Source of the DNA: Burkholderia anthina
GTDB lineage: Bacteria; Pseudomonadota; Gammaproteobacteria; Burkholderiales; Burkholderiaceae
Reading direction: 5' to 3'
Length of the DNA: 64,000 nt
Assembly: GCF_001547525.1 (NCBI RefSeq)
Contig: NZ_CM003769.1
Location: forward strand, 620,001 to 684,000
This document shows positions 1 through 11,861 of the stretch, piece by piece. Position 1 is the first letter of the stretch; every line of letters starts with the position of its first letter. The notes below the pieces were generated by a model. It was not told where the DNA came from. It saw only the letters and a program-made list of their open reading frames with translations, and searched no databases. The position numbers and the translations under genes were made by a program.

Positions 1-2468
<2,468 letters not shown>

Positions 2469-2522
2469 TATAACAAGTCTGTCTCGATGCCCGTTAGCGC
2501 TTTAGCGCTTACGGACATCGAG

Positions 2523-2545
2523 CGTCGAGTGCGAGGCACTCGACG
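2523..2545 (+). repeat. perfect hairpin in the 23S-5S spacer
   Basis: Ten-base arms CGTCGAGTGC and GCACTCGACG enclose a three-base loop (GAG) in the 187-base spacer between 23S and 5S rRNA. There is no T-run, so it is probably a pre-rRNA processing or anti-termination structure rather than a terminator. The rest of the spacer (2469-2655) holds no tRNA and no gene. Confidence 0.5.
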
Positions 2546-2654
2546 TACGACGGTTGAAGTACCGCGTACGTGTGAGATACAGCTCACAACCCAAATCAAG
2601 ATTACTGCTTCTTCCAAGATTGGTTGCGCTGCGAAGCAACGCAACAACCCCCTT

Positions 2655-2770
2655 TGCCTGATGACCATAGCGAGTCGGTCCCACCCCTTCCCATCCCGAA
2701 CAGGACCGTGAAACGACTCTACGCCGATGATAGTGCGGATTCCCGTGTGAAAGTAGGTAATCGTCAGGCT
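2655..2770 (+). rRNA. rrf: 5S ribosomal RNA
   Basis: Typical 5S of about 115 nucleotides. The 5' TGCCTGATGACC pairs with the 3' GGTAATCGTCAGGC, and the conserved CCATCCCGAAC loop is present in the middle (about 2690-2701). It lies 187 bases after 23S in the same orientation and closes the rRNA operon. No tRNA follows. Confidence 0.97.
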
Positions 2771-2782
2771 CCCTAAGCCAAG

Positions 2783-2812
2783 AACCCCCGCCCGACAAGG
2801 CGGGGGTTTTTG
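2783..2812 (+). terminator. intrinsic terminator of the rRNA operon
   Basis: Perfect 10-base stem AACCCCCGCC / GGCGGGGGTT with a CGACAA loop, followed directly by a T-run (GGTTTTTGC). It sits 12 bases after the 5S gene and is a textbook Rho-independent terminator. Confidence 0.93.
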
Positions 2813-2872
2813 CATTTCGGCACCCCGAAAAGCATGATGCAGCGAGCCGTCTTGCTGCCATCAGTTCATCCA

Positions 2873-3337
2873 TCAGACCGTGATCCGCAAGATCGGAAAA
2901 AATCGGCCCGGGATCGCTCTCGATTCCTTTTCGCCAATCTTTTTAGCTCCCAGCGCCAGATAGAACGACGCGGCATTCGGATCCGCTTCGATCACAAAGC
3001 TTTGGATGCCTCTCGCAGCGGCTTCAGCCCGAACCGCTTCCCACAGCGCACGGGCGACGCCTCGCCCCATGTAATCAGGACGGACGAACAGCCATCCGGG
3101 CGTTGGTCGATCCGATTCCGATGATGCTCGGACCCAGAATCCGATGATTGTCTCGCCCGATTGCGCGAGATAACCGATCGACCCTTCGATCGTCTCCGGC
3201 GAAATCGTGAGATCGCTTTGCCACAAGTCGAGCCATTCCTTCGGGTAGCCCCAGTGCGCCTTCGACAGGCGCGCCAGTTGCGTGAGCTCGTCCGAATCCG
3301 CGCCACGCGCAGCACGCACGGTAAATAGCGTATGCAT
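2873..3337 (-). CDS. GNAT-family N-acetyltransferase
   Basis: A 154-residue protein of the GCN5-related acetyltransferase fold. It shows the acetyl-CoA-binding motif A (WLFVRPDYMGRGVARALWE, with the R-x-x-G-x-G/A pattern) and, near the C-terminus, the NAASFYLALGAKKIG segment typical of the last strand and helix. The substrate cannot be read from sequence. The ATG at 3337 is preferred because GAGAG lies seven to eleven bases upstream. An in-frame ATG at 3352 and a longer ORF to 3466 lack a good ribosome site. It lies convergent to the rRNA operon and probably forms a single-gene unit. Confidence 0.82.
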   Translation of the reverse strand: MHTLFTVRAARGADSDELTQLARLSKAHWGYPKEWLDLWQSDLTISPETIEGSIGYLAQSGETIIGFWVRASSESDRPTPGWLFVRPDYMGRGVARALWEAVRAEAAARGIQSFVIEADPNAASFYLALGAKKIGEKESRAIPGRFFPILRITV

Positions 3338-3478
3338 TTCGTCTCTCGTCATTGCCGGTATCCCGTCAGCGCTTTTATCGGTGCATCGTCCGGATCGCAG
3401 TGTCTCACCGCTCGACCGACAGCCTGCTCGCTCGCCGCAGTATTGCGCGACACGCGTCAAATGCATGCGCCGGTGCAG

Positions 3479-3850
3479 CTACAAGACCTGCGAAGCATGT
3501 CCGGCGACGACGCGCCAGTTGGCGCCCGATCGACGCCAGAGGCGCGTATAGGCAAACTTGCCGGAGAATGCCGTGCCATCGAAATGGCCGGCGAGGGTCG
3601 CTCGCGTCGTGGTCAGGATCATCTCGTCGATCGCGCATGCACGCATGTCGAGGACGTCGAGCGTGTCGAGACGCAGAAGCCTCGCGCGATGTGCGGCCAG
3701 GTCGTCCGCTTTCGAGATGATCTGGCCGGTCGGGACCGTGAACACCAGATCATCGTCCAGCAGCGCATCGAGCGCTTCGACATCATTGGCCAACATCGCC
3801 GCACGGAGCGCGGCTTCGGCGGGTTCGATAACGGTACGGATTGCATCCAT
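3479..3850 (-). CDS. nuclear transport factor 2 / SnoaL-like (DUF4440-type) protein
   Basis: A 123-residue single-domain protein. The pattern of an N-terminal helix, LLDDDLVFTVPTGQ, then TTTRATLAGHFDGTAFSGKFAYTRLWRR and a final NWRVVAGHASQV strand is characteristic of the DUF4440/NTF2-like cone fold. Members are often small enzymes or ligand-binding proteins and no specific activity is implied. The start at 3850 is chosen because GAGG lies eight bases upstream. The ORF can be extended to 3886 without a better ribosome site. Confidence 0.75.
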   Translation of the reverse strand: MDAIRTVIEPAEAALRAAMLANDVEALDALLDDDLVFTVPTGQIISKADDLAAHRARLLRLDTLDVLDMRACAIDEMILTTTRATLAGHFDGTAFSGKFAYTRLWRRSGANWRVVAGHASQVL

Positions 3851-3904
3851 GTCGGGCCTCGCATCATTTCGGAAGGGAAGCGGCACGGCGGCGACAGACG
3901 CAAC

Positions 3905-4504
3905 CTACCGCGCGTTCGACAACGACTGACGCCGGACCAGCATCACCATGCAGATACCGGTCGACGCGACGAGGTTGACGGCCGGATAGAACGCGACCGC
4001 GACGCTCCAGGTGCTCAGCGCCAGCAACGCCAGCGTGTACTTGAGCACGCACAGCGCAAAGTAGGCGAGGCTCTCGCTCCACGGATCGCGGATCGCCTTG
4101 CGCACGGTCGGGCCGAGGCCGGCTAACTCGATCAGCGTAACGAGACAGATCGACACCGTCGGATCGTCGGTCAGTAGCCACAGCGGAATGGCGGACAGGG
4201 CCGCGCACAGGAACAACCAGTCGAGGCCCGTCCAGCCGCGCTCGCCGCGAAACAGACTGGCGATCAGCGTCAAAAAGCACGTGACGGCAATCGCCGCCGT
4301 GCACCATGCGGACGGCCCCGCGCCCGCGACGAACTGGCCAGCGGCCGCGATCGCCGTGACGATCGACCACACGAGCCACGTGAACAGATGCGGGCGAACG
4401 ATGCGCCGGTAGATCGCGAGCGCGTAAGGAATGGCGGCCAGCAACGACACGGCCGTCCCGATCGCGCCAAAGATCGAAGCGGCTCCCTGATCGACGCTCA
4501 CCAT
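3905..4504 (-). CDS. integral membrane protein of unknown function
   Basis: A 199-residue very hydrophobic protein with about six predicted membrane spans (for example residues 12-30, 40-60, 68-85, 95-112, 115-130 and 155-190). The first third has a proline-containing pattern (LLAAIPYALAIYRRIVRPHLFTWLVW) reminiscent of PQ-loop/SWEET-like small transporters, but I would not assign it. AAGG is suitably placed upstream of the ATG at 4504. Same strand as the two preceding small genes, with a 54-base gap; it may be co-transcribed with them. Confidence 0.7.
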   Translation of the reverse strand: MVSVDQGAASIFGAIGTAVSLLAAIPYALAIYRRIVRPHLFTWLVWSIVTAIAAAGQFVAGAGPSAWCTAAIAVTCFLTLIASLFRGERGWTGLDWLFLCAALSAIPLWLLTDDPTVSICLVTLIELAGLGPTVRKAIRDPWSESLAYFALCVLKYTLALLALSTWSVAVAFYPAVNLVASTGICMVMLVRRQSLSNAR

Positions 4505-4592
4505 CGACGCAACCTTGTTCGGATCGGCCGACCAGTATGTGCCGTGACGGATCGGAGTGCAACGTCATGCGTGCGCTGCGGTGCGGTGAGCG

Positions 4593-5942
4593 TCATGCAG
4601 ATTCGCACCGGAACGCGGAAGCAACCCGGCCCAAAACAAACCGCACCGGGAATGCGATGCCGCCAGTAAACCCACCGCGCGTCGATGCCTGGGTGGCGTC
4701 AGTACTCGAACGTCCGCAGGCGCGCTGCGTGTGCTTCGAGCCCGTCGAGCCCGAGATAGTGGCGGCGCGAACCTTGCGGATGTCGTCCTTCAGCTTGTCC
4801 AGCAGTTTCCCGCTCGCCGCGCGATAGGCTGTTGCTGCATCGGCGCCACGGGCCGTCAGGGCCGCGCCGATCAGCCGTGCGCTATCGGCGCCGCCGCCCG
4901 CGACGCAACGCGCCATCGCGTCGGCATCCGGCTGCACGCCGGCGTCGAGCAGCGCACGCATCAATGCGACCGGCACGTCGCCGGACACGGACGCGAGCGA
5001 ATCCGGTGCAACCGGTGCGCCCGATTCGAGCAACGCGGCGGCTGCGGAAAACTTCCGGCACCGCAGTGCGTAATCCGTCGGGATCGAACTGCCGGCGAGC
5101 GCCATGCCGAGATCGGCGACCAGCGGCGCCAGTCGCGCGATGAGTGCCGCATCGTCGTGATCGATCGCATGACGTAATGCGTGACGCACGAGCACCGGCT
5201 GCGAGCCGAGCGTGCCGTCGGCGAGCGGCGTGCGCCAGTCGATCACCGCTTGCCGATAGAACGCGATCAGCTTGTCGGCCAGCGATGCGGACAGGCCATG
5301 ATCGTCGCGGCGTTCATCGACGTATTCGAGCAGCGTGACGCCGGTGCCGGGTTCGCCGCCGGGCTCCAGTGGATCCGCATGAAGCTGCAGCGTGCCGAAT
5401 GCCGTGTACAGATCGGGGGCGACCGTCGCGAGGCCGTCCTCGTGCATCGCCCCGCGCCACGCAGGCGGCAACCCTTGTTTCCAGGCGAGCACATGACCAT
5501 AGTCCCGGGCGCCCGGCTCCGTCACGACGTAGATGCGGTCGCAATATTCGAAGCCGCCGAACGGCAGCGCGCCGATTTTGCCGTTCCACGTGCGGGCGCT
5601 CTCCTCCGCGGCTTCTTCGGCCAGTTCGAGTTCGTGGTCGATCCAGCCTTGCAGGTCGCGATAACCGTCGCTGCCGTTGTAGAACAGTTCGCTCCAGCCG
5701 ATCGCTTCGACATTGCCGTTCATCTCCAGCGTCAGGTCGTAGTCGAGGCTGCCGCCGGCCGTGATACGCCACAGCTCGAGCAACGGGAGCGGAATGTCGC
5801 CGTGACAGCAGGCCTGTACGGCCGCGATCTGGTCGGCCGGCATCGGCGGTTGCGCATCGAAGATCACGCGGCCGGCAAACAGTACGATGCCGTGCGCGCG
5901 CAGATCGGCCAGTTCGGTATCGGAAAAGAAGGTGGATTGCAT
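4593..5942 (-). CDS. SMI1/KNR4-type and ankyrin-like protein, C-terminus probably frameshifted
   Basis: A 449-residue cytoplasmic protein. The first 180 residues look like the SMI1/KNR4 fold (PLPLLELWRITAGGSLDYDL, then LPFGGFEYCDRIYVVTEPG), a module common in contact-dependent toxin immunity proteins. The second half carries ankyrin-like helical repeats (SAAAALLESGAPVAPDSLASVS, VALMRALLDAGVQPDADAM). The last 50 residues are low-complexity and unlike the rest. In the adjacent frame from about 4757 down to 4699 the strand reads YLGLDGLEAHAARLRTFEY-stop, a natural helical ending. A one-base loss in the run GCCGCCACTATC (minus strand) therefore probably altered the tail. No partner toxin is next to it. 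Confidence 0.75.
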   Translation of the reverse strand: MQSTFFSDTELADLRAHGIVLFAGRVIFDAQPPMPADQIAAVQACCHGDIPLPLLELWRITAGGSLDYDLTLEMNGNVEAIGWSELFYNGSDGYRDLQGWIDHELELAEEAAEESARTWNGKIGALPFGGFEYCDRIYVVTEPGARDYGHVLAWKQGLPPAWRGAMHEDGLATVAPDLYTAFGTLQLHADPLEPGGEPGTGVTLLEYVDERRDDHGLSASLADKLIAFYRQAVIDWRTPLADGTLGSQPVLVRHALRHAIDHDDAALIARLAPLVADLGMALAGSSIPTDYALRCRKFSAAAALLESGAPVAPDSLASVSGDVPVALMRALLDAGVQPDADAMARCVAGGGADSARLIGAALTARGADAATAYRAASGKLLDKLKDDIRKVRAATISGSTGSKHTQRACGRSSTDATQASTRGGFTGGIAFPVRFVLGRVASAFRCESA

Positions 5943-6061
5943 CGAGCGTCAGCGGTAAGGGTTGATCGGATGTGTGCCGCGGTTCATCGGCGATGGACGC
6001 CCCGCGGATGGGCGCATCGTATCGGCGGCACCTGACGAGACGCTTCGAATCCACCGGTCAT

Positions 6062-7066
6062 TCAAGACTCCGCCTCCGCCGCATGGACGTCGCGCCGAAA
6101 CGCGCCGGGGCTCGTGCCAGTCCATTTCCGGAACGCGCGATGAAACGCGCTCGGCTCGGTGAAGCCGAGCTCGGCCGCGATTTCCGCGACGCCGAGCGCA
6201 TGCCCGCGCAACAGCGACTGCGCCAGCGCGCCGCGCAACTCGTCCTTGATCGCGGCGAAGCTTTGCCCTTCGCTGCGCAAACGCCGCCGCAGCGTCGCGG
6301 GCGTCGTATCGAGGCGCACGGCCAGCGTGTCGAAGTCGGGCCACTCGGCGGCCGGCAGCGCCTTCAGGTGCGCACGTGTCTTCGCGACCCAGCCCGTGTC
6401 GTGCCGGTAGCGCACGAGCAGGTTACCGGGCGCACCGCGCAGGAAGGTCTTCAGCGCCTGTTCCGAACGGATCGTCGGTAGCGCGAGGTACGCGGCGTTG
6501 AATGCGAGCCGGCTGTCGGGCCGGTCGAAATGCACGGGGACGCCGAAGAACTGGTGATAGTCGCTGCGCTGGCCGGGGCTCGGGCACGCGAAGTCGATGC
6601 GCTGCAGCGGGATGCGCCGGCCGATCAGCCAGCACGCGACGCCGAGCAGGATCAGCCAGAACGTCCGGTACGCGAATGCCGGGTACGGCGCGCCCGATTG
6701 CGTCAGCACGATCTGCGCCTGCCCGTCGGCCACGACGAGTTCGCCGTGCGGCTCGTCGAGCACTACCCGCAGGAACTTCAGCGCGCGCCGCAGCGCCTTG
6801 TCGAGCGTGCCCGCATGCAGCACCGCGTGGCACAGCAGCGTGAAGCTGCCGCGCCGCATCGGACGCGCGGCGAGCCCGAAGAATTCGTCGTCGAGCGCGC
6901 CGGCGATCGCGAGCCACAGCCGGCCGTACTGCTGCGGCGTGACGGGCTCGCGCACGGCGGCCGGCAACCCGGCGGCGCGCAGCACGGGCGCGGTCGGCAG
7001 GTCGCGCCGGCGCAAGCACGCGAGCGCATCGTCGACGAAATCCGGCGAAATCATCTGCGGCCCCAT
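6062..7066 (-). CDS. AraC-family transcriptional regulator (arabinose-binding-like N-terminal domain)
   Basis: A 334-residue regulator. Residues 1-210 form the AraC_binding_2-like sensor domain seen in OruR/ArgR-type regulators (WLIGRRIPLQRIDFACPSP). Residues 230-325 hold the two helix-turn-helix motifs with the C-terminal signature FTEPSAFHRAFRKWTGTSPGAFRR. It is transcribed away from the acyl-CoA ligase operon, starting 143 bases from it, and probably controls that operon. The ATG at 7066 has GCAGGAAA just upstream. It is a paralogue of the regulator at 58689-59735, which also neighbours an acyl-CoA ligase. Confidence 0.88.
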   Translation of the reverse strand: MGPQMISPDFVDDALACLRRRDLPTAPVLRAAGLPAAVREPVTPQQYGRLWLAIAGALDDEFFGLAARPMRRGSFTLLCHAVLHAGTLDKALRRALKFLRVVLDEPHGELVVADGQAQIVLTQSGAPYPAFAYRTFWLILLGVACWLIGRRIPLQRIDFACPSPGQRSDYHQFFGVPVHFDRPDSRLAFNAAYLALPTIRSEQALKTFLRGAPGNLLVRYRHDTGWVAKTRAHLKALPAAEWPDFDTLAVRLDTTPATLRRRLRSEGQSFAAIKDELRGALAQSLLRGHALGVAEIAAELGFTEPSAFHRAFRKWTGTSPGAFRRDVHAAEAES

Positions 7067-7122
7067 TTTCCTGCGTCCTCCGACATGGCAAAAGCGATCA
7101 CGATTCTAGATTCCGTTTGTCA

Positions 7123-7151
7123 TTGATTGCAATGTAGCGGCTGTCTACTAT
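7123..7151 (+). promoter_or_regulatory. candidate sigma-70 promoter for the acyl-CoA ligase operon
   Basis: TTGATT at 7123 and TACTAT at 7146 are separated by exactly 17 bases in the 143-base divergent spacer, about 60 bases before the ligase start codon. This is an AT-richer patch in otherwise GC-rich DNA. Assignment is by consensus only. Confidence 0.5.
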
Positions 7152-7209
7152 CGATGTATCCCCGTCGCGCCCCTGGCTCGCCGGCGGCCATAACGTACAG
7201 GAGACACCC

Positions 7210-8874
7210 ATGCCTGAAGGAGCTACCGCCCGGGCGGTGCCGGCGTACGCCGATGCCGTGGCCCGGTTCAGTATCGAGACCGCCGCGCAATTGGCCGGCG
7301 ACCTGGAGCGCGGCCTGAACGCGTGCGTCGAGTGCTGCGACCGGCACGCGAAGGCCGACGCGATCGCGCTCGACTGGATCGATGCCGGCGGACGGCACCA
7401 CAGCTTCACGTTCGCGCAGATGCAGGCGCTCTCGGCCCGGGTCGCGAACCTGCTCGTCGCGCAGGGTGTGAAGCCGGGCGACGTGGTGGCCGGGCTGCTG
7501 CCGCGCACGCCCGAGCTCGTCGCGACGATCCTCGGCACGTGGCGCGCGGGCGCCGTGTACCAGCCGCTGTTTACCGCATTCGGGCCGAAGGCGATCGAGC
7601 ACCGGCTGCGCATGAGCGGCGCGCGGCTCGTCGTGACGAACGTCGCGAATCGCGCGAAGCTCGACGAAATCGCCGATTGTCCGCAGGTGGCGACGGTGTG
7701 CGAAGCGGGCGAGACACTGTCGGCGCACGACATCGATTTCCGCGCGGCGCTCGACGCACAGTCCGATACGTTCGAGCCCGTGCTGCGCAAGGGGTCGGAC
7801 CTGTTCATGATGATGTCGACGTCGGGCACGACGGGCTTGCCGAAGGGGGTGCCGGTGCCGCTGTACGCGCTGCTCGCGTTCGGCGCATACATGCGCGAGG
7901 CAGTCGACCTGCGCGAAGGCGACCGGTTCTGGAACATCGCCGATCCGGGTTGGGCGTACGGGCTCTATTACGCGATCACCGGCCCGCTGCTGCTCGGCCA
8001 TGCGACGACGCTGTACGAGGGCGGCTTCACGGTCGACAGCACGTATGACGTGATCGAACGGCTCGGCATCACGAGCCTCGCCGGCTCGCCGACCGCGTTC
8101 CGGATGCTGATGGCGGCGGGGCCGGAAGCGGCCGCGCGCGCGAAGGGCCGGCTGCGCGTGGTAAGCAGCGCGGGCGAACCGCTGAACCCGGAAGTGGTGC
8201 GCTGGTTCCACGCGGCGCTCGGCGCGCCGATCCACGATCACTACGGCCAGACCGAACTCGGGATGGTCGTGAACAACCATCATGGCCTCGCGCACGTGGT
8301 GCACGTCGGTTCCGCCGGCTTCGCGATGCCGGGCTACCGTGTCGCGGTGCTCGACGAAGCGGGCCGCGAGCTCGGCCCCGGCGAGCCCGGCAACCTCGCG
8401 ATCGACATCGCGCGCTCGCCGCTGCTGTGGTTCCGCGGCTACTGGCAGCAGGACACGCCGGCGATCGCCGGCGGCTATTACCGGACCGGCGACAACGTCG
8501 AGCTGGAGCCGGACGGCGCCGTGAGCTTCATCGGCCGCGCGGACGACGTGATCACGTCGTCCGGCTACCGGATCGGCCCGTTCGACGTGGAGAGCGCGCT
8601 GATCGAGCATCCGGCCGTCAGCGAGGCCGCCGTGATCGGCGTGCCCGATCCGGAGCGCACGGAGATCGTGAAGGCGTTCGTCGTGTTGTCGAAAGGGTTC
8701 GACGGCACACCGGAACTGGCCGAGGAATTGAGTCTGCACGTGAAGCGGCGGCTGTCCGCTCACGCTTATCCGCGCGCGATCGATTTCGTCGACGCGCTGC
8801 CGAAAACCCCGAGCGGCAAGATCCAGCGCTTCGTATTGCGCAAGATGGAAGCCGAGAAGGCCGTTCAACCTTGA
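7210..8874 (+). CDS. AMP-binding acyl-CoA synthetase
   Basis: A 554-residue adenylate-forming ligase that activates a carboxylic acid to its CoA thioester. Core motifs are present in order: A3 P-loop [11 protein letters not shown] (about residues 202-212), A5 [10 protein letters not shown] (about 340), A7 YYRTGDN (about 427), hinge [16 protein letters not shown] (about 443), and the catalytic lysine in TPSGKIQR (about 536). The overall pattern is closest to acetyl/medium-chain or benzoate-type acyl-CoA synthetases; the substrate is not decidable. AGGAG lies just upstream of the ATG. It is the first gene of an operon with an SDR dehydrogenase (13-base gap) and a thiolase, so the product is probably fed into a beta-oxidation-like cycle. 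Confidence 0.9.
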   Translation: MPEGATARAVPAYADAVARFSIETAAQLAGDLERGLNACVECCDRHAKADAIALDWIDAGGRHHSFTFAQMQALSARVANLLVAQGVKPGDVVAGLLPRTPELVATILGTWRAGAVYQPLFTAFGPKAIEHRLRMSGARLVVTNVANRAKLDEIADCPQVATVCEAGETLSAHDIDFRAALDAQSDTFEPVLRKGSDLFMMMSTSGTTGLPKGVPVPLYALLAFGAYMREAVDLREGDRFWNIADPGWAYGLYYAITGPLLLGHATTLYEGGFTVDSTYDVIERLGITSLAGSPTAFRMLMAAGPEAAARAKGRLRVVSSAGEPLNPEVVRWFHAALGAPIHDHYGQTELGMVVNNHHGLAHVVHVGSAGFAMPGYRVAVLDEAGRELGPGEPGNLAIDIARSPLLWFRGYWQQDTPAIAGGYYRTGDNVELEPDGAVSFIGRADDVITSSGYRIGPFDVESALIEHPAVSEAAVIGVPDPERTEIVKAFVVLSKGFDGTPELAEELSLHVKRRLSAHAYPRAIDFVDALPKTPSGKIQRFVLRKMEAEKAVQP

Positions 8875-8887
8875 ATATGGACAGCGA

Positions 8888-9655
8888 ATGAATATCGAGG
8901 ATCGCGTTTTTCTGATTACGGGCGCAGGTTCCGGCCTCGGCGCCGCGGTGGCGCGCATGGTCGTCGCGCAAGGCGGCAAGGCCGTGCTGCTGGACGTCAA
9001 CGAGGAGGCGGGGGCGAGTCTCGCCAACGAACTCGGCGCGGCCGCGCGCTTCGTGAAGACCGACGTGACGAGCGAGGCCGACGGTCAGGCGGCCGTCGCC
9101 GCCGCGCGCGATGCGTTCGGTCGCGTCGACGCGCTCGTGAACTGCGCGGGCGTCGCGCCGGGCGAGAAGGTCGTCGGCCGCGACGGCCCGCATTCGCTCG
9201 ACCGCTTCGCGCGCGCGGTGTCGATCAACCTCGTCGGCACGTTCAACATGATCCGGCTGGCCGCCGAAGCGATGTCGAAGCAGGACGCGAACGCGGAAGG
9301 CGAGCGCGGCGTGATCGTCAACACCGCGTCGGTCGCGGCGTTCGACGGGCAGATCGGCCAGGCCGCGTATGCAGCGTCGAAAAGCGGCGTGGTGGGCATG
9401 ACGCTGCCGATCGCGCGCGAGCTCGCGCGCTTCGGCATTCGCGTCGTGACGGTCGCGCCCGGCATCTTCGCGACGCCGATGATGGCCGGCATGCCGCAGG
9501 ACGTGCAGGACGCGCTCGGCAAGAGCGTGCCGTTCCCGCCGCGGCTCGGCCGCCCGGAAGAATTTGCGGCGCTGGTGCGCCACATCGCCGAGAACACGAT
9601 GCTGAACGGCGAAGTCATCCGTCTCGATGGCGCGTTGCGCATGGCACCGCGCTGA
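8888..9655 (+). CDS. SDR-family 3-hydroxyacyl-CoA dehydrogenase (HSD17B10-like)
   Basis: A 255-residue short-chain dehydrogenase. It has the nucleotide-binding GAGSGLG motif at residues 12-18, NCAGVAPG at about 87, and the catalytic Y161-x-x-x-K165 (YAASK) with the NTASVAAF serine strand before it. The insertion [14 protein letters not shown] and the ending [18 protein letters not shown] match type II 3-hydroxyacyl-CoA dehydrogenases, which use NAD to oxidise 3-hydroxyacyl-CoA. It sits between the ligase and the thiolase, as expected for the penultimate step of beta-oxidation. Confidence 0.88.
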   Translation: MNIEDRVFLITGAGSGLGAAVARMVVAQGGKAVLLDVNEEAGASLANELGAAARFVKTDVTSEADGQAAVAAARDAFGRVDALVNCAGVAPGEKVVGRDGPHSLDRFARAVSINLVGTFNMIRLAAEAMSKQDANAEGERGVIVNTASVAAFDGQIGQAAYAASKSGVVGMTLPIARELARFGIRVVTVAPGIFATPMMAGMPQDVQDALGKSVPFPPRLGRPEEFAALVRHIAENTMLNGEVIRLDGALRMAPR

Positions 9656-9673
9656 CACTGGAGGAAGCGAATC

Positions 9674-10864
9674 ATGACGACTCAGGATCCGATCGTAATC
9701 GTGGGTGCGGCCCGTACGCCGATGGGCGGTTTTCAGGGCGACCTGGCGGCGGCCAGCGCGAGCGACCTTGGCGCGGTGGCGATTCGTGCGGCGCTCGAGC
9801 GCGCGAACGTGCCGGCCGAACGTATCGACGAAATCGTGTTCGGCTGCGTGCTGCCGGCCGGCCAAGGGCAGGCGCCCGCGCGGCAGGCCGCGCTGAAGGC
9901 CGGGCTGCCGCTCGCGGCGGGCGCGACCACGGTCAACAAGATGTGCGGTTCGGGGATGAAGGCGGCGATGTTCGCGCACGACCTGCTGCTGGCGGGGTCC
10001 GCGGGCGTGGCCGTCGCGGGCGGGATGGAGAGCATGACGAATGCGCCGTACCTGCTGCCGAAGGCGCGCGCGGGCATGCGCATGGGGCACGGGCAGGTGC
10101 TCGACCACATGTTCCTCGACGGGCTCGAGGACGCATATGAAAAAGGCCGCCTGATGGGCACGTTCGCGGAGGATTGCGCGCAGGCCTACCAGTTCACGCG
10201 CGAAGCGCAGGATGCGTTCGCGATTGCGTCGCTGACGCGGGCGCAGCGCGCGATCGCGGATGGGCGTTTCGCATCGGAGATCGCGCCGGTGAGCGTGAAG
10301 GCCGGCAAGACGGAAAGCGTCGTGTCGATCGACGAGCAGCCGGGCAAGGCGAAACTCGACAAGATCCCGACGCTGAAGCCGGCGTTTCGCGACGGCGGCA
10401 CGGTGACGGCTGCGAACGCATCGTCGATCTCGGACGGCGCGGCCGCGCTCGTGATGATGCGCCGCTCGGAAGCCGAGCGCCTCGGCCTCACGCCGAAGGC
10501 CGTGATCGTCGGGCATTCGACTTATGCGGACAAGCCCGGCCTGTTCGCGACCGCGCCGATCGGCGCACTGCGCAAGCTGTCGGAGAAAACCGGCTGGAAC
10601 CTGCGCGACGTCGACCTGTTCGAGATCAACGAAGCGTTCGCGGTGGTGCCGATGGCCGCGATGCGCGACCTCGACCTGCCGCACGAGAAGGTGAACGTGC
10701 ACGGCGGCGCGTGCGCGCTCGGGCATCCGATCGGCGCATCGGGTGCGCGCGTGATGGTGACGCTGCTGGCCGCGCTCGAGACGCACGGGTTGACGCGCGG
10801 TATCGCCTCGCTGTGCATCGGCGGCGGCGAAGCGACCGCGGTTGCAATCGAGCGGATCGCTTGA
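9674..10864 (+). CDS. acetyl-CoA C-acyltransferase (thiolase)
   Basis: A 396-residue thiolase of normal length. The acyl-accepting cysteine is C91 (NKMCGSGMKA), the general-base histidine is H351 (GHPIGASG) and the second cysteine is C381 (CIGGGEA). It cleaves 3-ketoacyl-CoA or condenses acetyl-CoA; direction and chain length cannot be told. A good ribosome site (GAGGAAG) lies 18 bases after the SDR stop. It is the last gene of the operon and is followed by a strong terminator. Confidence 0.92.
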   Translation: MTTQDPIVIVGAARTPMGGFQGDLAAASASDLGAVAIRAALERANVPAERIDEIVFGCVLPAGQGQAPARQAALKAGLPLAAGATTVNKMCGSGMKAAMFAHDLLLAGSAGVAVAGGMESMTNAPYLLPKARAGMRMGHGQVLDHMFLDGLEDAYEKGRLMGTFAEDCAQAYQFTREAQDAFAIASLTRAQRAIADGRFASEIAPVSVKAGKTESVVSIDEQPGKAKLDKIPTLKPAFRDGGTVTAANASSISDGAAALVMMRRSEAERLGLTPKAVIVGHSTYADKPGLFATAPIGALRKLSEKTGWNLRDVDLFEINEAFAVVPMAAMRDLDLPHEKVNVHGGACALGHPIGASGARVMVTLLAALETHGLTRGIASLCIGGGEATAVAIERIA

Positions 10865-10911
10865 CACGACGCATGACGCGTCGCGTCGTACCCGCGCACG
10901 CAAGTGGCAAC

Positions 10912-10969
10912 ACGGGCGGCGCGTATCGCACGGGACATCCCCGGGTGATGCGCGCCGCCCGTCTTTTTA
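10912..10969 (+). terminator. intrinsic terminator after the ligase-SDR-thiolase operon
   Basis: Eleven-base stem ACGGGCGGCGC / GCGCCGCCCGT closed by a long loop and followed by CTTTTTATT. It lies 48 bases after the thiolase stop and just before the convergent tetR gene, so it may serve both strands. Confidence 0.85.
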
Positions 10970-10991
10970 TTCGGTGGCTCGCCGTGTCGCG

Positions 10992-11684
10992 CTACGGCTT
11001 CGCGTTCGGCGACACCGCGCCGCACGCACGAATCACGAGCTGCACGACCTGCTCGGTCTTTTCGTCGAACGCCTTCTTCGTGAACGCGCGCTTGCCGCTC
11101 AGCGCACGAATCTGCGCATCGAAATCCGCATAGTGTTGCGTGGTCGACCAGATCAGGTACATCAGCGCATGCGGGTCGATCGGCGCGAGCAGCCCGCGCG
11201 CGATCCAGCCTTCGATCACCTCGACGCGCGTGTCGAACCACGGCTTCACACGTTGCGACAGGATGTCCTGCATGTGCTCCGCGCCGTGGATGATCTCGTT
11301 GGCCCAGACCTTCGAGCCGAGCGGGCGCCGCCGCGACAGCGCCATCTTCGCGCGCACGTAGCTGCCGATCGCGTCCACCGGATCGTCGCCGGCCTCGAAC
11401 GAACCGGCCGCGCGATGCCAATCTTCGAACAGGTCGTCGAGCACGCGGCGGTATAACGCGAGCTTGGTCGGGAAGTAGTAGTGCACGTTCGCCTTCGGCA
11501 GGCCGGCGCGCTCCGCGATCATCGCGGTGCTGGCGCCGGCGAGCCCGCGTTCCGCGAATACGGCTTCCGCGCACGCGAGCAGATGTGCTTCGTTGGACTC
11601 GCGTATGTGCGCCTTGCGTCGCCGCAAAGGCGCCGGCGTTTCGTCCCGGTCGGTGGCTTCGATCGTCGCCTCGTCATGTCTCAT
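10992..11684 (-). CDS. TetR-family regulator, RutR/PydR-like, of pyrimidine catabolism
   Basis: A 230-residue regulator. The N-terminal helix-turn-helix (about residues 30-75: LACAEAVFAERGLAGASTAM..AGLPKANVHYYFPTK) and the C-terminal part (SKVWANEIIHGAEHMQDIL, DPHALMYLIWSTTQHYADF) match the RutR subfamily, whose members sense uracil or thymine. It is divergent from the pyrimidine-degradation operon with a 321-base spacer that contains a perfect palindrome, so it most likely represses that operon and perhaps itself. GAGG lies eight to eleven bases upstream of the ATG. Confidence 0.87.
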   Translation of the reverse strand: MRHDEATIEATDRDETPAPLRRRKAHIRESNEAHLLACAEAVFAERGLAGASTAMIAERAGLPKANVHYYFPTKLALYRRVLDDLFEDWHRAAGSFEAGDDPVDAIGSYVRAKMALSRRRPLGSKVWANEIIHGAEHMQDILSQRVKPWFDTRVEVIEGWIARGLLAPIDPHALMYLIWSTTQHYADFDAQIRALSGKRAFTKKAFDEKTEQVVQLVIRACGAVSPNAKP

Positions 11685-11861
11685 CGTTACCCTCGCGCGG
11701 CGGTCATGCCGCGTTGGGCTTCATTCTAGCCGCTGATTCGCATCGCACGCACAGACAGGAATGTCGTGATGCCACGGCGATGCTGCGTTGCGGTGGCACG
11801 GTTCTCGCTCTGCCGCGTCACGCAAGAAAGACGTTGCGCTGGTCATTTTGATCGTCTAAAA

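Noticed and set aside
7120-10903. Very long minus-strand frames opposite the ligase-SDR-thiolase genes
   Set aside because: Arginine/histidine-rich mirror frames of high-GC coding sequence with no ribosome sites or domains.
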